Below are positions 24,930-33,849 of a stretch of DNA of 64,000 nt, piece after piece. Within the stretch, counting starts at the first letter, position 1, and each line of letters starts with the position of its first letter. Origin of the DNA: Prado023 sp963753075 (GTDB taxonomy: Bacteria > Actinomycetota > Actinomycetes > S36-B12 > CAIYMF01). Made by a program: the position numbers and the translations under genes. Below the pieces are notes generated by a model. That model was not told the origin of the DNA, did no database searches, and saw nothing but the letters and a program-made list of their open reading frames with translations. The DNA lies in NCBI GenBank assembly GCA_963753075.1, contig CAVWAR010000002.1, forward strand, positions 310,001 through 374,000. The letters are read 5' to 3'.

Positions 24930-26203
24930 TGGATATCGTCGAGGCCGCTCCCACAGTGGCGCTCCCCCGTCCCTGCGTCGGGCTGGAGATCCCCGCGGGC
25001 GAGGCGGGGTTGGCCGTCCTGATCCCCGCGCTGGCCAGTGCGATGGACGGTGCGGGTCCGGCGATCGCCCTGCTCCCGGGTTCCGGATCCGCGGCGTACC
25101 GGGAGATGATCCGGGCCGCCGTGGTGCCCGGCGAGGCCGTCGCGTCGGAAGTGGCCGTGGTGGCGCCGACCTCCGGATCGACCGGGCATCCAGCCGGGGT
25201 GCTGCTCCCGGCAACCGCGCTTCGTGCCGCCGCCGTGGCGTTCACCGCCCGCACGGCGCACCCCGCGGGCCATCAATGGGTCGCCGCCCTGCCACTGCAC
25301 CATGCCGGCGGGCTGATGGTGGCAGTCCGGTCGGTGCAGGCGGGCACGACCCCGGTGGCGGTGGCCAGCCTGGGCGGGGCCACACGGTTCACCGCTGACG
25401 CCTTCGCGCGGGCCACAGCAGAGGCCCGCGCGCGCAGCCGGGCCGACAGGCGCCCGCTCGCGGTCTCGCTCGTCCCGGCGATGCTCGCGACGCTGGACGA
25501 GGCGGGGCCAACCGGGTGGGAGCTGCTGGCGCACTACGACACGGTCCTGGTGGGGGGGTCAGCTGTCCCGGCGGCCCTGGTCAACCGCCTGCTCCGCTCG
25601 GGCGTGCGGGTCACCACCTCCTACGGCATGACCGAGACGTGCGGAGGCGCGGTCTTCGATGGTCGCCCGCTGTCCGGAGTCGAGGTCGAGGCCGACGAGA
25701 ACGGTCGTCTGACGATCAGCGGTGCCCAGGTGGCCCTGGGCTACCGGGACGACCGGGAGCAGGATCGGTGGTCGATCGGTCGGGACGGGCGGCGTCGATT
25801 CCGCACCGACGACGTGGGGTACGTCGACCCCGATGGATCGGTCCGGGTCCAGGGCAGGGTCGACGACGTGGTGCAGGTGGCCGGCACCTCGGTGTCGCTC
25901 AGCGCCGTCGGGGCCCATCTGGCCGATGACCACCGGGTCACGCAGGCCGAGGTGGTCGCCCTCGACGACCCCGCATGGGGCAGTCATCTCGTAGCAGCGG
26001 TCGTCCCCGCGTACGCCGAGCGCCCCGGGCCGGACGAGGCCCTGGCCGAGGATCTCGCGATCGCCGTGGAGGCCGCCCTGGGCCGGGCGGCCCGGCCCCG
26101 TGAGGTGCACATGGTCCCCAGCCTGCCGACCTTGGAGTCCGGCAAGGTGGATCGGCGGGCAGTGCAGGTGTGGGCACAGGGCCTGGGACGAAGAAGCCAA
26201 TGA
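24929..26203 (+). CDS. menE: o-Succinylbenzoate-CoA ligase
   Basis: AMP-forming acyl-CoA synthetase activating o-succinylbenzoate. Adenylate-forming motifs are seen: VVAPTSGSTGHPAGV (P-loop), LPLHHAGGLM, TTSYGMTETCGG, FRTDDVGYVDPDG and, near the end, PTLESGKVDRRAV with the catalytic lysine. The ATG at 24929 gives 424 aa, somewhat shorter than the 450-500 usual in the family but typical of compact actinobacterial MenE. Its stop overlaps the menA start (ATGA). Confidence 0.92.
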   Translation: MDIVEAAPTVALPRPCVGLEIPAGEAGLAVLIPALASAMDGAGPAIALLPGSGSAAYREMIRAAVVPGEAVASEVAVVAPTSGSTGHPAGVLLPATALRAAAVAFTARTAHPAGHQWVAALPLHHAGGLMVAVRSVQAGTTPVAVASLGGATRFTADAFARATAEARARSRADRRPLAVSLVPAMLATLDEAGPTGWELLAHYDTVLVGGSAVPAALVNRLLRSGVRVTTSYGMTETCGGAVFDGRPLSGVEVEADENGRLTISGAQVALGYRDDREQDRWSIGRDGRRRFRTDDVGYVDPDGSVRVQGRVDDVVQVAGTSVSLSAVGAHLADDHRVTQAEVVALDDPAWGSHLVAAVVPAYAERPGPDEALAEDLAIAVEAALGRAARPREVHMVPSLPTLESGKVDRRAVQVWAQGLGRRSQ

Positions 26204-27108
26204 CCACACCCGGCCAGTGGATCGCTGGTGCGCGGCCGCGCACCCTCCCGGCAGCCCTCGCCCCCGTCCTGGTCGGCACCGCCGTGGCGATGTGGGACGG
26301 CGGTGCCGTGTGGGACCGGGCGCTGCTGGCCCTGGTCGTGGCCCTCGCCCTGCAGGTGGGGGTCAACTACGCCAACGACTACAGCGACGGGATCCGGGGC
26401 ACGGATGCCGAGCGCGTGGGTCCGGTGCGGCTGGTCGGCCAGGGCCTGGCGGCACCATCGGCGGTCAAGCGCGCAGCGCTGCTGAGCTTCGCCCTGGCTG
26501 CGGTCGCCGGCCTGGCCCTGGTCGCGCTCAGCGGCCTGTGGTGGCTGCTGCTCGTCGGGGCCGCCGCCATCGTCGCGGCCTGGACCTACACGGGGGGACC
26601 GCGTCCCTACGGCTACGCCGGGCTCGGCGAGGTCTTCGTGTTCGTCTTCTTCGGCCTGGTCGCCGTGGGCGGCACGGCCGCGGTCCAGGTGGGGTTCGTC
26701 AGTGTGCTGGCCTGGGTGTGCGGGATCGGCGTCGGGGCCCTGTCGTGCGCGATCCTCGTGGTGAACAACCTCCGCGACATCCCCGGGGACACGATCGCCG
26801 GCAAGCGGACGCTGGCGGTGCGCATCGGCGACCCCGCGACCCGGCGCCTCTTCTCGGCCCTGATCCTGCTGGCGCTGGGCGTTCCGGTGCTGATCGGGAT
26901 CCTGGGGCTGGTCGACTCCCAGGATTGGCCGGTCGCGGGGCTGCTCGGTCTGGGCGCGCTCGCAGCGGCAATCGCCCCGATGCGTGCGGTGCATGCGGGA
27001 GCCGCTGGCGGCGCCCTCGTGCCCGTGCTGGTGGCCACCGGCCGCCTGCTGCTGGTCTACGGCATCCTCCTCGCTGCCGGGATCGCGGTCGGGGCCCTGA
27101 CCACCTGA
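26200..27108 (+). CDS. menA: 1,4-Dihydroxy-2-naphthoate polyprenyltransferase
   Basis: Integral membrane prenyltransferase adding the polyprenyl chain to DHNA to give demethylmenaquinone. The Mg-diphosphate motif NYANDYSDGIRGTD (NDxxDxxxD) follows the first membrane segments, and the second aspartate-rich region is NNLRDIPGDTIAGKRTLAV. It has 302 aa with about eight hydrophobic segments. The start is the ATG at 26200, overlapping the menE stop; the frame opens a little upstream inside menE. Confidence 0.95.
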   Translation: MTTPGQWIAGARPRTLPAALAPVLVGTAVAMWDGGAVWDRALLALVVALALQVGVNYANDYSDGIRGTDAERVGPVRLVGQGLAAPSAVKRAALLSFALAAVAGLALVALSGLWWLLLVGAAAIVAAWTYTGGPRPYGYAGLGEVFVFVFFGLVAVGGTAAVQVGFVSVLAWVCGIGVGALSCAILVVNNLRDIPGDTIAGKRTLAVRIGDPATRRLFSALILLALGVPVLIGILGLVDSQDWPVAGLLGLGALAAAIAPMRAVHAGAAGGALVPVLVATGRLLLVYGILLAAGIAVGALTT

Positions 27109-27115
27109 GGCATGC

Positions 27116-27136
27116 ATCGCCCAACCGGTCGGCGAT
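27116..27136 (+). terminator. Possible hairpin after menA
   Basis: ATCGCC (27116-27121) and GGCGAT (27131-27136) can form a 6-bp stem with a 9-base loop just after the menA stop. No T-run follows, so an intrinsic terminator is only possible. Confidence 0.3.
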
Positions 27137-27225
27137 CCATGGACCCGGGCGGGCGGGCCGACTGGGCTCGCAGTAGCCTCGAAGCTCCGCAACCGCGTCT
27201 GCACCCCACCCGCCAGGAGGCCCCC

Positions 27226-29013
27226 ATGCTGCTGTTCAACCCCTCGTCCTACGACCCAGCATTCCTCGACGAGAACAGCCGCGCCGCGATGAAGGACCTC
27301 GTAGCCTTCTTCGAGTCCAAGGGCCTGGCGGAGATGAAGGACGAGAACCACGCCGGCACCTGGTACCAGGACTTCCTGGACTTCAACGCCGAGCGTGGCC
27401 TGTTCTCCGGGGTCGCCACGCCGGCCAACGTCGGCGCCCTGCTCGAGGGCGCCCCACAGACCCAGTGGGACACGGCACGGATCAACGAGCTCAACGAGAT
27501 CCTGGGCTTCTACTCGCTGGGCCACTGGTACACCTGGCAGGTCAGCATGCTGGGGCTGGGGCCGGTGTGGACCAGTGCGAATGAGGGCGCACGCAGGCTC
27601 GTGGGCGAGCTGCTGGCTGAGGGGGGCATCTTCGGGTTCGGCCTGTCGGAGCGCACCCACGGCGCTGACATCTACTCCACGGACATGATCCTGACCCGCT
27701 CCGGCGACGGGTGGGTGGCCAATGGCGGCAAGTACTACATCGGCAACGGGAACGAGGCGGCGCGCGTCAGCGTGTTCGGCAAGTTCGCCGACGACGATCC
27801 CGACCACCCCGGCGAGTACGTCTTCTTCCTCGCCGACACCAAGCACCCGGGCTACGAGCTGGTGAAGAACACCGTCGCGGCCCAGATGTACGTCGCGGAG
27901 TTCGTCCTGCACGACTACCCGGTGGGCACTGACGACCTGCTGCACGTGGGGCGCCCGGCGTGGGATGCCGCGCTGGCCACGGTCAACGTGGGCAAGGTCA
28001 ACCTCGGATGGGGCTCGATCGGCATCGCCGAGCACGCGTTCCACGAGGCGGTTGCCCACGCGAACAACCGCGTCCTCTACGGCCGGCGGGTCACGACGTT
28101 CCCGCACGTCCGGCGCATGCTGGCCGACTCCTACGCCCGCCTCCTGGCCATGAAGATGTTCGCGGCCCGCTCGGCGGACTACTTCCGCGCGGCCTCTGCC
28201 GAGGACCGCCGCTTCCTGCTCTTCAACCCGATCATGAAGCTGAAGGTCACCAGCGAGGGCGAACGGGTCGTCAACCTGCTGTGGGAGGTCATCGCCGCCC
28301 GCGGGTTCGAGAAGGACACCTACTTCGAGTCGGCGGTCCGCGACATCCGCGCCCTGCCCAAGCTCGAGGGCACGGTGCACGTGAACCTCGCCCTGGTGCT
28401 GAAGTTCCTGCCGAAGTACATGATGGCCGCCGCGGGCGGGGCAGGCTCCTACGAGCCCGTCGGCGTGCGCCGGGAACCGGCTGACGATTCCTACCTCTTC
28501 GCGCAGGGCCCGGCCTCAGGGCTCGGGAAGATCGAGTTCCACGACCCGCGCCCGGCCTTCGCCCGTTTCGCCCACCTGCCCAACGTGGCGACGTTCGTCG
28601 ACCAGATGCAGGCCCTGGGCACGATGCTGATGAGCTCCCCACCGTCGAAGGAGCAGTCCGAGGACCTCGACTTCCTGCTGACCCTCGGGCAGCTGTTCAC
28701 CCAGGTGGTCTACGCCCAGCTCGTGGCCGAGGCCGCCGGACTGGCGCTGTCCGAGGATCCGGAGGGAGCACGGCCCGACTCGGTGTCCGACCTCAGCGAT
28801 CTCACCGAGGCCCACGTGGACCGGATGTTCGCGGTCTTCGTCCAGGACATCGCCGAGTTCGCGGTCACCCTGCACGGCCAGCCTGCCGCCACCCCGGAGC
28901 AGCAGAAGGGCGCCCTCGCGCTCATCGCCCGGCCGGCACTGCCGGCCGACGCTGAGGATGCCTTCGTCGAGGAGGTGCTGTCCTACGACGGCGCCTGGAC
29001 AATGAACCCCTGA
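27226..29013 (+). CDS. Acyl-CoA dehydrogenase family protein
   Basis: Flavoprotein of 595 aa. Residues about 100-190 carry the family FAD/substrate motifs, including IFGFGLSERTHGADIYSTDM and GDGWVANGGKYYIGNG. The helical C-terminal domain has NRVLYGRRVTTFPHVRRMLAD. It is much longer than the roughly 380 aa of classical enzymes; the last 150 residues form an extra C-terminal region. I cannot assign the acyl substrate or the catalytic base. The start is the ATG at 27226, with AGGAGG five bases upstream. Its 3' end overlaps that of the convergent regulator by 31 bases. A TAGCCT at 27174-27179 may be a -10. Confidence 0.85.
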   Translation: MLLFNPSSYDPAFLDENSRAAMKDLVAFFESKGLAEMKDENHAGTWYQDFLDFNAERGLFSGVATPANVGALLEGAPQTQWDTARINELNEILGFYSLGHWYTWQVSMLGLGPVWTSANEGARRLVGELLAEGGIFGFGLSERTHGADIYSTDMILTRSGDGWVANGGKYYIGNGNEAARVSVFGKFADDDPDHPGEYVFFLADTKHPGYELVKNTVAAQMYVAEFVLHDYPVGTDDLLHVGRPAWDAALATVNVGKVNLGWGSIGIAEHAFHEAVAHANNRVLYGRRVTTFPHVRRMLADSYARLLAMKMFAARSADYFRAASAEDRRFLLFNPIMKLKVTSEGERVVNLLWEVIAARGFEKDTYFESAVRDIRALPKLEGTVHVNLALVLKFLPKYMMAAAGGAGSYEPVGVRREPADDSYLFAQGPASGLGKIEFHDPRPAFARFAHLPNVATFVDQMQALGTMLMSSPPSKEQSEDLDFLLTLGQLFTQVVYAQLVAEAAGLALSEDPEGARPDSVSDLSDLTEAHVDRMFAVFVQDIAEFAVTLHGQPAATPEQQKGALALIARPALPADAEDAFVEEVLSYDGAWTMNP

Positions 29014-29486
29014 CCTCGCGGGCTACCCGGGGCGTCGTGCCCAGCAGAGGTCCGCGTACGTTCGAGTCGATCGGCCAGGTCCCGCAGAGCACTGCGGGCC
29101 TGGTCGTACTCGACGTCATCATCGGCCAGCTGCGCAGCCAGCGTGCCCGGAATGTCAACAGCCTGCGCCTCCAGCGCCCGACCGGCCTGGGTCAGATGGA
29201 TGCTGACTCGCCGCTCGTCGGACTCCGCGCGGCGCCGTTCCACCAGCCCAGCCGACTCCAGGCGGCGCAGGAGCGGCGACAGCGTTCCGGAGTCCAGGGA
29301 CAGCCGCTCGCCGATCTCACCGACTCCGAGTCCGTCGTCCTCCCAGAGCACGAGCATCACCACGTACTGCGGATAGGTCAGTCCCAGGTCAGTGAGCAGC
29401 GGTCGATAGGCGGCGGTGAGCTCCCGGCTGATCCGGTGGAACAGGAAGCACAGTTGGTTGTCCAGCCTCAGCTCGGGGAGGCTCAT
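28983..29486 (-). CDS. MarR-family regulator, OhrR-like (organic peroxide sensor)
   Basis: Winged-helix repressor of 167 aa. The N-terminal LRLDNQLCFLFHRISREL matches the OhrR pattern LDNQLCF, with C13 in the position of the peroxide-sensing cysteine; LLRRLESAGLVERRRAESDERRV is the DNA-binding wing. OhrR normally controls ohr. Here the upstream gene in the same direction, 46 bases away, is a glutathione peroxidase, so peroxidase and sensor appear to form one autoregulated unit. The start is the ATG at 29486; a longer upstream reading overlaps the peroxidase in another frame. Confidence 0.88.
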   Translation of the reverse strand: MSLPELRLDNQLCFLFHRISRELTAAYRPLLTDLGLTYPQYVVMLVLWEDDGLGVGEIGERLSLDSGTLSPLLRRLESAGLVERRRAESDERRVSIHLTQAGRALEAQAVDIPGTLAAQLADDDVEYDQARSALRDLADRLERTRTSAGHDAPGSPRGQGFIVQAPS

Positions 29487-29532
29487 GGCCGCAGCATCCG
29501 CTGCTGGGGCCGGCACCCACGCGCGGGGAGGT

Positions 29533-30030
29533 TCACGCCGCCGCGTCGACCAGCAGCGCCTCGATATCCGCAGAGAGGTTGGCGGGGTCGGTGCGCGGCG
29601 AGTAGCGCTTGACGGTCTGGCCGTCGGGCGCGACGAGGAACTTGGTGAAGTTCCACTTGATGCTGGAGCCGAGCATTCCACCTGTGCGCTCGCGCAGGAA
29701 GGCGAACACCGGGTGGGTGTGCTTGCCGTTGACATCAACCTTTGTGGTCAGCGGGAACGTGACCCCGAAGTTGATGCGGCAGAACTCCTCGATCTCGGCA
29801 TCGTCGCCGGGCTCCTGGTTGGCGAACTGGTCACAGGGGAGGCCGATGACGACAAGGCCCTCGGGGCCGTACTTCTCGTGCAACCCCTGCAGCCCGTCGT
29901 ACTGCGGGGTGAAGCCACACTTGCTGGCGGTGTTGACCAGCAGCATGGGGCGGCCCGTGAACTGGGCGAAGTCAATCTCCTCGCCGCGGTTGGAGGTGAC
30001 GGACAGGTCATAGATCGTGGGATCAGTCAT
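29533..30030 (-). CDS. Glutathione peroxidase family protein (probably thioredoxin-dependent)
   Basis: Thiol peroxidase reducing H2O2 or organic hydroperoxides, 165 aa. The peroxidatic C38 lies in NTASKCGFTPQY; GLPCDQFANQEPG and KWNFTKFLV complete the catalytic Cys/Gln/Trp/Asn set. Bacterial Cys-type members usually take electrons from thioredoxin, not glutathione, and actinobacteria generally lack glutathione. The start is the ATG at 30030; an in-frame ATG 30 bases upstream would lie within the promoter palindromes. It is the first gene of a gpx-ohrR pair. Confidence 0.93.
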   Translation of the reverse strand: MTDPTIYDLSVTSNRGEEIDFAQFTGRPMLLVNTASKCGFTPQYDGLQGLHEKYGPEGLVVIGLPCDQFANQEPGDDAEIEEFCRINFGVTFPLTTKVDVNGKHTHPVFAFLRERTGGMLGSSIKWNFTKFLVAPDGQTVKRYSPRTDPANLSADIEALLVDAAA

Positions 30031-30065
30031 GCATAAATTATGCACAACTTTGTTGTGCACCGCAA
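30030..30065 (-). promoter_or_regulatory. gpx-ohrR promoter with two overlapping palindromes
   Basis: TGCATAA-A-TTATGCA (30030-30044) and TGCACAAC-TTT-GTTGTGCA (30041-30059) share four bases, giving four half-sites in 30 bp. On the minus strand CATAAT (30042-30037) is a good -10 six bases before the ATG, with TTGCGG (30065-30060) 17 bases upstream as -35. The second palindrome fills the spacer and the first covers the -10, an arrangement suited to strong repression by the OhrR-like protein. Confidence 0.75.
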
Positions 30066-30071
30066 ATCCGG

Positions 30072-30458
30072 CTAGGTGCTTGGGGTCGAGTCCTCATCCC
30101 CGGTGGGTGGGCCGCCGCCCTCGCGCTCCCGCCGGAGCTGCTCCATGCGCGCCGACCACGACTGCTCGTCGAGTCGCTTGAGGAACTCAGGGTCGTCGTC
30201 AGGTGCCACCGGCCCACGGGGCCCCGGCCCACGGCCTCCGGAACCTCCACCACCGTCCCCACCGGAGGGGGGATAGTCGACGCGGGGTCGTCCGAGGGCG
30301 ATGTAGAGAGCCGGGCCTGCGATGACCACCAGAACGACCACCACCACCCAGAGCCACTTCGGCAGCAGCCGGACCTCGCGTGACGGTGAACGGGCCAGGT
30401 CCACGATTGCGTAGATGTACAGGGTGAGGATGGCGACCCCGAGCACGAACCTACCCAC
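30072..30458 (-). CDS. Small membrane protein with phospholipase D-nuclease N-terminal (PLDc_N) domain
   Basis: 128 aa. Two hydrophobic segments (residues about 3-20 and 33-54) flank the short loop DLARSPSREVRLLPKWLW, the PLDc_N pattern also found in cardiolipin synthase N-termini and in many stand-alone actinobacterial proteins. The rest is a Gly/Pro-rich cytoplasmic tail with a charged end. There is no catalytic HKD motif, so no phospholipase activity is expected. Function unknown. Confidence 0.78.
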   Translation of the reverse strand: MGRFVLGVAILTLYIYAIVDLARSPSREVRLLPKWLWVVVVVLVVIAGPALYIALGRPRVDYPPSGGDGGGGSGGRGPGPRGPVAPDDDPEFLKRLDEQSWSARMEQLRREREGGGPPTGDEDSTPST

Positions 30459-30604
30459 TTGGACCCCTTCCCGTGTTCACCCAAGGCTAGCCCGCGACGG
30501 CGGATCCAGCCACCAGTGCGCCGATGCCGATCCCACCCGGTACGCCGGATCGACGGCCGGACCCCCGCTTGCCGCGCCCCGGGCCGGGCGTAGGCTCGTC
30601 GTCC

Positions 30605-30967
30605 ATGAGCGATCCCGAGTCCCCGGCGGGCACGCCGGACACCGCCGAAGCACTGCCCCACCCCTCGGCAGCCGCCCCCGCAGCGGGGCCCGATCAGCCG
30701 GGGCCCCCCGCGCCAGTCCCGCACGCCGGCAGCCGCTACGCGGTGCTGCGCCTGCTGGCCCTGGTCGCGGTTGGGGGGTTCCTCTACCTGGTCGGCATGC
30801 GTGGGTGGCTGCTGGCCTTCTCCGCAGTGCTCATCTCCGGGGTCATCAGCCTGTTCCTGTTCATGAAGCAGCGCAACGATGCCGCCGTGAACCTTGAGCG
30901 CAGCGTTGCCGACTGGCGGCACCGCCACGAGGGCGAGCCCGGGGAGGCTGACCTCCCGGAGGAGTGA
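30605..30967 (+). CDS. DUF4229 family membrane protein
   Basis: 120 aa. After a Pro/Ala-rich N-terminus of about 40 residues come two hydrophobic segments (about 46-63 and 67-87) and a charged tail with FLFMKQRNDAAVNLE, typical of DUF4229. Function unknown; the family sits near the ccs/men genes in other actinobacteria. The start is the ATG at 30605, preceded by TAGGCT at 8-13 bases as a possible -10. It is divergent from the PLDc_N protein and convergent with ccsB. Confidence 0.8.
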   Translation: MSDPESPAGTPDTAEALPHPSAAAPAAGPDQPGPPAPVPHAGSRYAVLRLLALVAVGGFLYLVGMRGWLLAFSAVLISGVISLFLFMKQRNDAAVNLERSVADWRHRHEGEPGEADLPEE

Positions 30968-31033
30968 CCGGTCGCTGCATCCACCGGGGTGCGCCGGCCC
31001 CGCGTCCGAGCCGGCGCCGGGGCCGGGACCGCT

Positions 31034-32194
31034 TCAGACTCCCGCGTAGGAGTGCAGCCCACTTGCGAACAGGTTCACGCCGAAGAAGTTGATCAGGAAG
31101 CAGGCGAAGCCGACCAGCCCGATCATGGCCGCCCTGCGTCCTCGCCACCCCGCGGTTGCTCGGGCGTGCAGGTAGCCGGCATACACCAGCCAGGTGATGA
31201 ACGCCCAGGTCTCCTTGGGATCCCAGCCCCAGTAGCGGCCCCAGGCGTCCTCGGCCCAGATGGCACCCGCGATGACCGCGAAGGTCCACAGTGGGAACAC
31301 AAAGGCATTGACCCGGTAGGCCATGGCGTCCAGGGCCGCGGCGTCCGGGACCCGCGCGGCAACCCACGCAGCAGCACCCGAGTTGGCCGACCTGATCGAC
31401 CCGCGCCACCCGGAGAGTGCCTTGGGCCCGGTCCCGGCCGAGTCCCGCTCGGCCCGGTCGGCGGCCAGGTACAGGACGGTGGCCGCGGCTCCGACCGTGA
31501 ACGCACCTCCGGCGACGATCGCCGCCGAGACGTGGATCACCAGCCAGTAGGACTTCAGTGCGGGAACCAGCTGCGGGCTGTCGTTGTAGAGCAGCAGGAC
31601 AGCCACCCCGAGGGTGATGAGGCTGGCCATCACCACGAGCAGGCCCATCCAGCGCACGTCCCGGCGCAGCGAGACGACCAGGAACACCCCGGTGATAGCA
31701 GCCGCCGACGCCAGCGAGAACTCGTACATGTTGCCCCAGGGGGCGCGCCCCGCCCAGGCCGCACGCGTGATCAGCGCGACGACCAGCAGCGCGAAGGCCA
31801 ACCAGGTCAGCGACATCCCGATGTTCCCGGCCCGGCGCCCAGGCGGCAGCGGCTCGGCCGCCTCCGCTCGCGGCAGGTCTGCCCCAGAACCCGAGGCGGA
31901 GCGGGCCTGCGCGCGGGCACGTGCCGCTGCTCCGGGCCCGGATGGGGCATCCGGGCCGCTGGCCCCATTCACCCCAGCTTCGGAGTCCCGGGTGGCGGCC
32001 ACGACCGCGAGGCCATCGGGCTCCGCTTCGGCACCGACCTGCGTGGGCGCATCCGCGCCACGGCGTGTCGACACGGGCACCGCTGCCGCTCCCACCCGTG
32101 ACGACGCGAAGGACGCCGCGAAGGCGACCATCGCGAGCCCGTACATGGCCATCGAGGCGTACACGAACAAGTTGCTCCACTGAGCGAGCGTCAT
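31034..32194 (-). CDS. ccsB: Cytochrome c biogenesis protein CcsB (heme-handling subunit)
   Basis: With ResB it forms the System II synthetase that exports heme and attaches it to apocytochrome c outside the membrane. The tryptophan-rich WWD-type motif is WGRYWGWDPKETWAFITW. Flanking histidines are present (the HVSAAIVAGG and YLHARA segments), and about eight membrane segments are visible. It has 386 aa, with a low-complexity Ala/Gly/Ser insert at residues about 35-120 after the first membrane segment. The start overlaps the resB stop (ATGA). Confidence 0.93.
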   Translation of the reverse strand: MTLAQWSNLFVYASMAMYGLAMVAFAASFASSRVGAAAVPVSTRRGADAPTQVGAEAEPDGLAVVAATRDSEAGVNGASGPDAPSGPGAAARARAQARSASGSGADLPRAEAAEPLPPGRRAGNIGMSLTWLAFALLVVALITRAAWAGRAPWGNMYEFSLASAAAITGVFLVVSLRRDVRWMGLLVVMASLITLGVAVLLLYNDSPQLVPALKSYWLVIHVSAAIVAGGAFTVGAAATVLYLAADRAERDSAGTGPKALSGWRGSIRSANSGAAAWVAARVPDAAALDAMAYRVNAFVFPLWTFAVIAGAIWAEDAWGRYWGWDPKETWAFITWLVYAGYLHARATAGWRGRRAAMIGLVGFACFLINFFGVNLFASGLHSYAGV

Positions 32195-33849
32195 CGCTCG
32201 TCCTCCCCATCCATAGGTCCGCCGAGTTGTGCCACGAGTTGGTCCACCTCGGCGGAGACGTCCGCCGAGTCCGAGCGGGTCAGGCCGGCCAGCTGCACCC
32301 GGTACCGGTCAAGGCTAGCGGTCCCGTCAGTGCCCGGTACCGGGTCCACCCGGACCCAGATCCGGCGCCGACGGACGAACAGCGACAGGCACAGCCCCAC
32401 GATGGCGGCGATCGCGGCCGCCAGTGCCAGGCCCTTGCCCGGGTCGCGCGAGATCGTGAACGACGCCCAGCGGTCGAACCCGACGAACTCCACGGTCCCC
32501 TCGCCGCCGGGCAGGTCCCAGGTCTCCCCGGGGCGCACGGCCGAGAGCCCGATCTGCTCCAGTCCGTCGGTGTCGAGGGTGAACACGTTGCTGGGCGTGC
32601 CGTCGTCGAGACCGAGGTCTCCGGTCCAGGCGGAGAAGAACACCGCCGGGTCATCGGGGGCTGGGAACGTCGAGTGCGGACCGAGCTCCTCGTTGAGCGC
32701 TGCGGTCGGCGTGAACAGCCCCTGCAGTCCCAGCTGGGGCTCAGCGTCGGGGGACTTGACCACACCGGTCGAGGCGAAGTTGCCATCCTGGGGCAGGAAC
32801 ACGACGGTGTCATCCAGGACCACCCGCCCGGTCGAGTCCGTCACGCGCAGGTGCGGGGCATAGCCGTGACCGACCAGGAACACCTTGGCCCCGTCGACCC
32901 GCAACGGCGAGTTCACCGAGACCACCCGCTGCTCGAGCGCGGCCTCGGGCTCGCTGCGGTAGGCGAGGGCCGCGGCGAACGAGCGCGGCGCACCCCGCTG
33001 GGACCCGGCACGCTCGAAGGTGGCCGTGAATTCGGTCATGGTGAACGAGAACGGGGGAAGCCGGTCGGGCGAGGTGAGTCGCCCCGGGGAGAAGGAGTCG
33101 TACTGGGTCAGCGTGTTGGCGAACCCGTTGCCCTCGCGCACGATCACCGTGCCCTTCCACCCGAACAGCGCCCCCAGGGCGACCCCGACGAGGATGAGCA
33201 GCAGGGCGATGTGGAACAGCAGGTTGCCGGTCTCCCGGGTGAACCCCTTCTCGGCGGCCAGGGAGCCCTGACCCGGTGTGACCCGCCACCGGTCGGCCCG
33301 CAGCGCGGCCTCGGCAGTGGCCAGGACGTCGGGGTCCCCCGTGGTCCAGGCCCGGGAGTCGGCGAGACGGTCGAGTCGGCGGGGGGCAGGCGGCGTCGGG
33401 GCCCGCATGGAGCGCCAGTGCGCCGCCACGCGCGGAAGCACGCAGCCGATCAGCGACAGGAAGAGCAGGATGTAGATCGCAGCGAACCACGGTGCCGAGA
33501 AGACGTCGAAGAGTCCGAGCTCGTCCAGCACCGGGGCGGCACCGGGGTTCCGCTCGATCCAGGCGTTCACGGCCAGCGGATCCGTGGCCCGTTGCGGCAG
33601 GACCGATCCCGGGATCGCGGCCAGTGCAAGCAGCAGCAGCAGGGCCAGCGCGGTGCGCATGCTGGTCAGCTGCCGCCAGATCCAGCGCAGCCAGCCGGTT
33701 GGCCCGAGCCGCGGCCCGACTGCGCGCCGCCGCCGCGCAGACCCCCAGTCCGCGGTGAGCGCCAGCTGCTCGTCGGGGGTCGCGTCACCCAGCAGGACCT
33801 CACCCCCGACTGCGTCGCCGTCGGGACTGTACTCGATGCCGGTGCTCAC
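32191..33849 (-). CDS. resB: Cytochrome c biogenesis protein ResB
   Basis: Partner of CcsB in System II cytochrome c maturation. It has 552 aa with hydrophobic segments at about 60-80, 115-133, 215-235 and 488-508, and a large extracytoplasmic domain between the last two, the usual ResB layout. The motif LFHIALLLILVGVALGALFGWKG opens the third segment. The start is a GTG at 33849, overlapping the ccdA stop as GTGA; the further upstream frame is a shadow. Confidence 0.92.
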   Translation of the reverse strand: MSTGIEYSPDGDAVGGEVLLGDATPDEQLALTADWGSARRRRAVGPRLGPTGWLRWIWRQLTSMRTALALLLLLALAAIPGSVLPQRATDPLAVNAWIERNPGAAPVLDELGLFDVFSAPWFAAIYILLFLSLIGCVLPRVAAHWRSMRAPTPPAPRRLDRLADSRAWTTGDPDVLATAEAALRADRWRVTPGQGSLAAEKGFTRETGNLLFHIALLLILVGVALGALFGWKGTVIVREGNGFANTLTQYDSFSPGRLTSPDRLPPFSFTMTEFTATFERAGSQRGAPRSFAAALAYRSEPEAALEQRVVSVNSPLRVDGAKVFLVGHGYAPHLRVTDSTGRVVLDDTVVFLPQDGNFASTGVVKSPDAEPQLGLQGLFTPTAALNEELGPHSTFPAPDDPAVFFSAWTGDLGLDDGTPSNVFTLDTDGLEQIGLSAVRPGETWDLPGGEGTVEFVGFDRWASFTISRDPGKGLALAAAIAAIVGLCLSLFVRRRRIWVRVDPVPGTDGTASLDRYRVQLAGLTRSDSADVSAEVDQLVAQLGGPMDGEDER

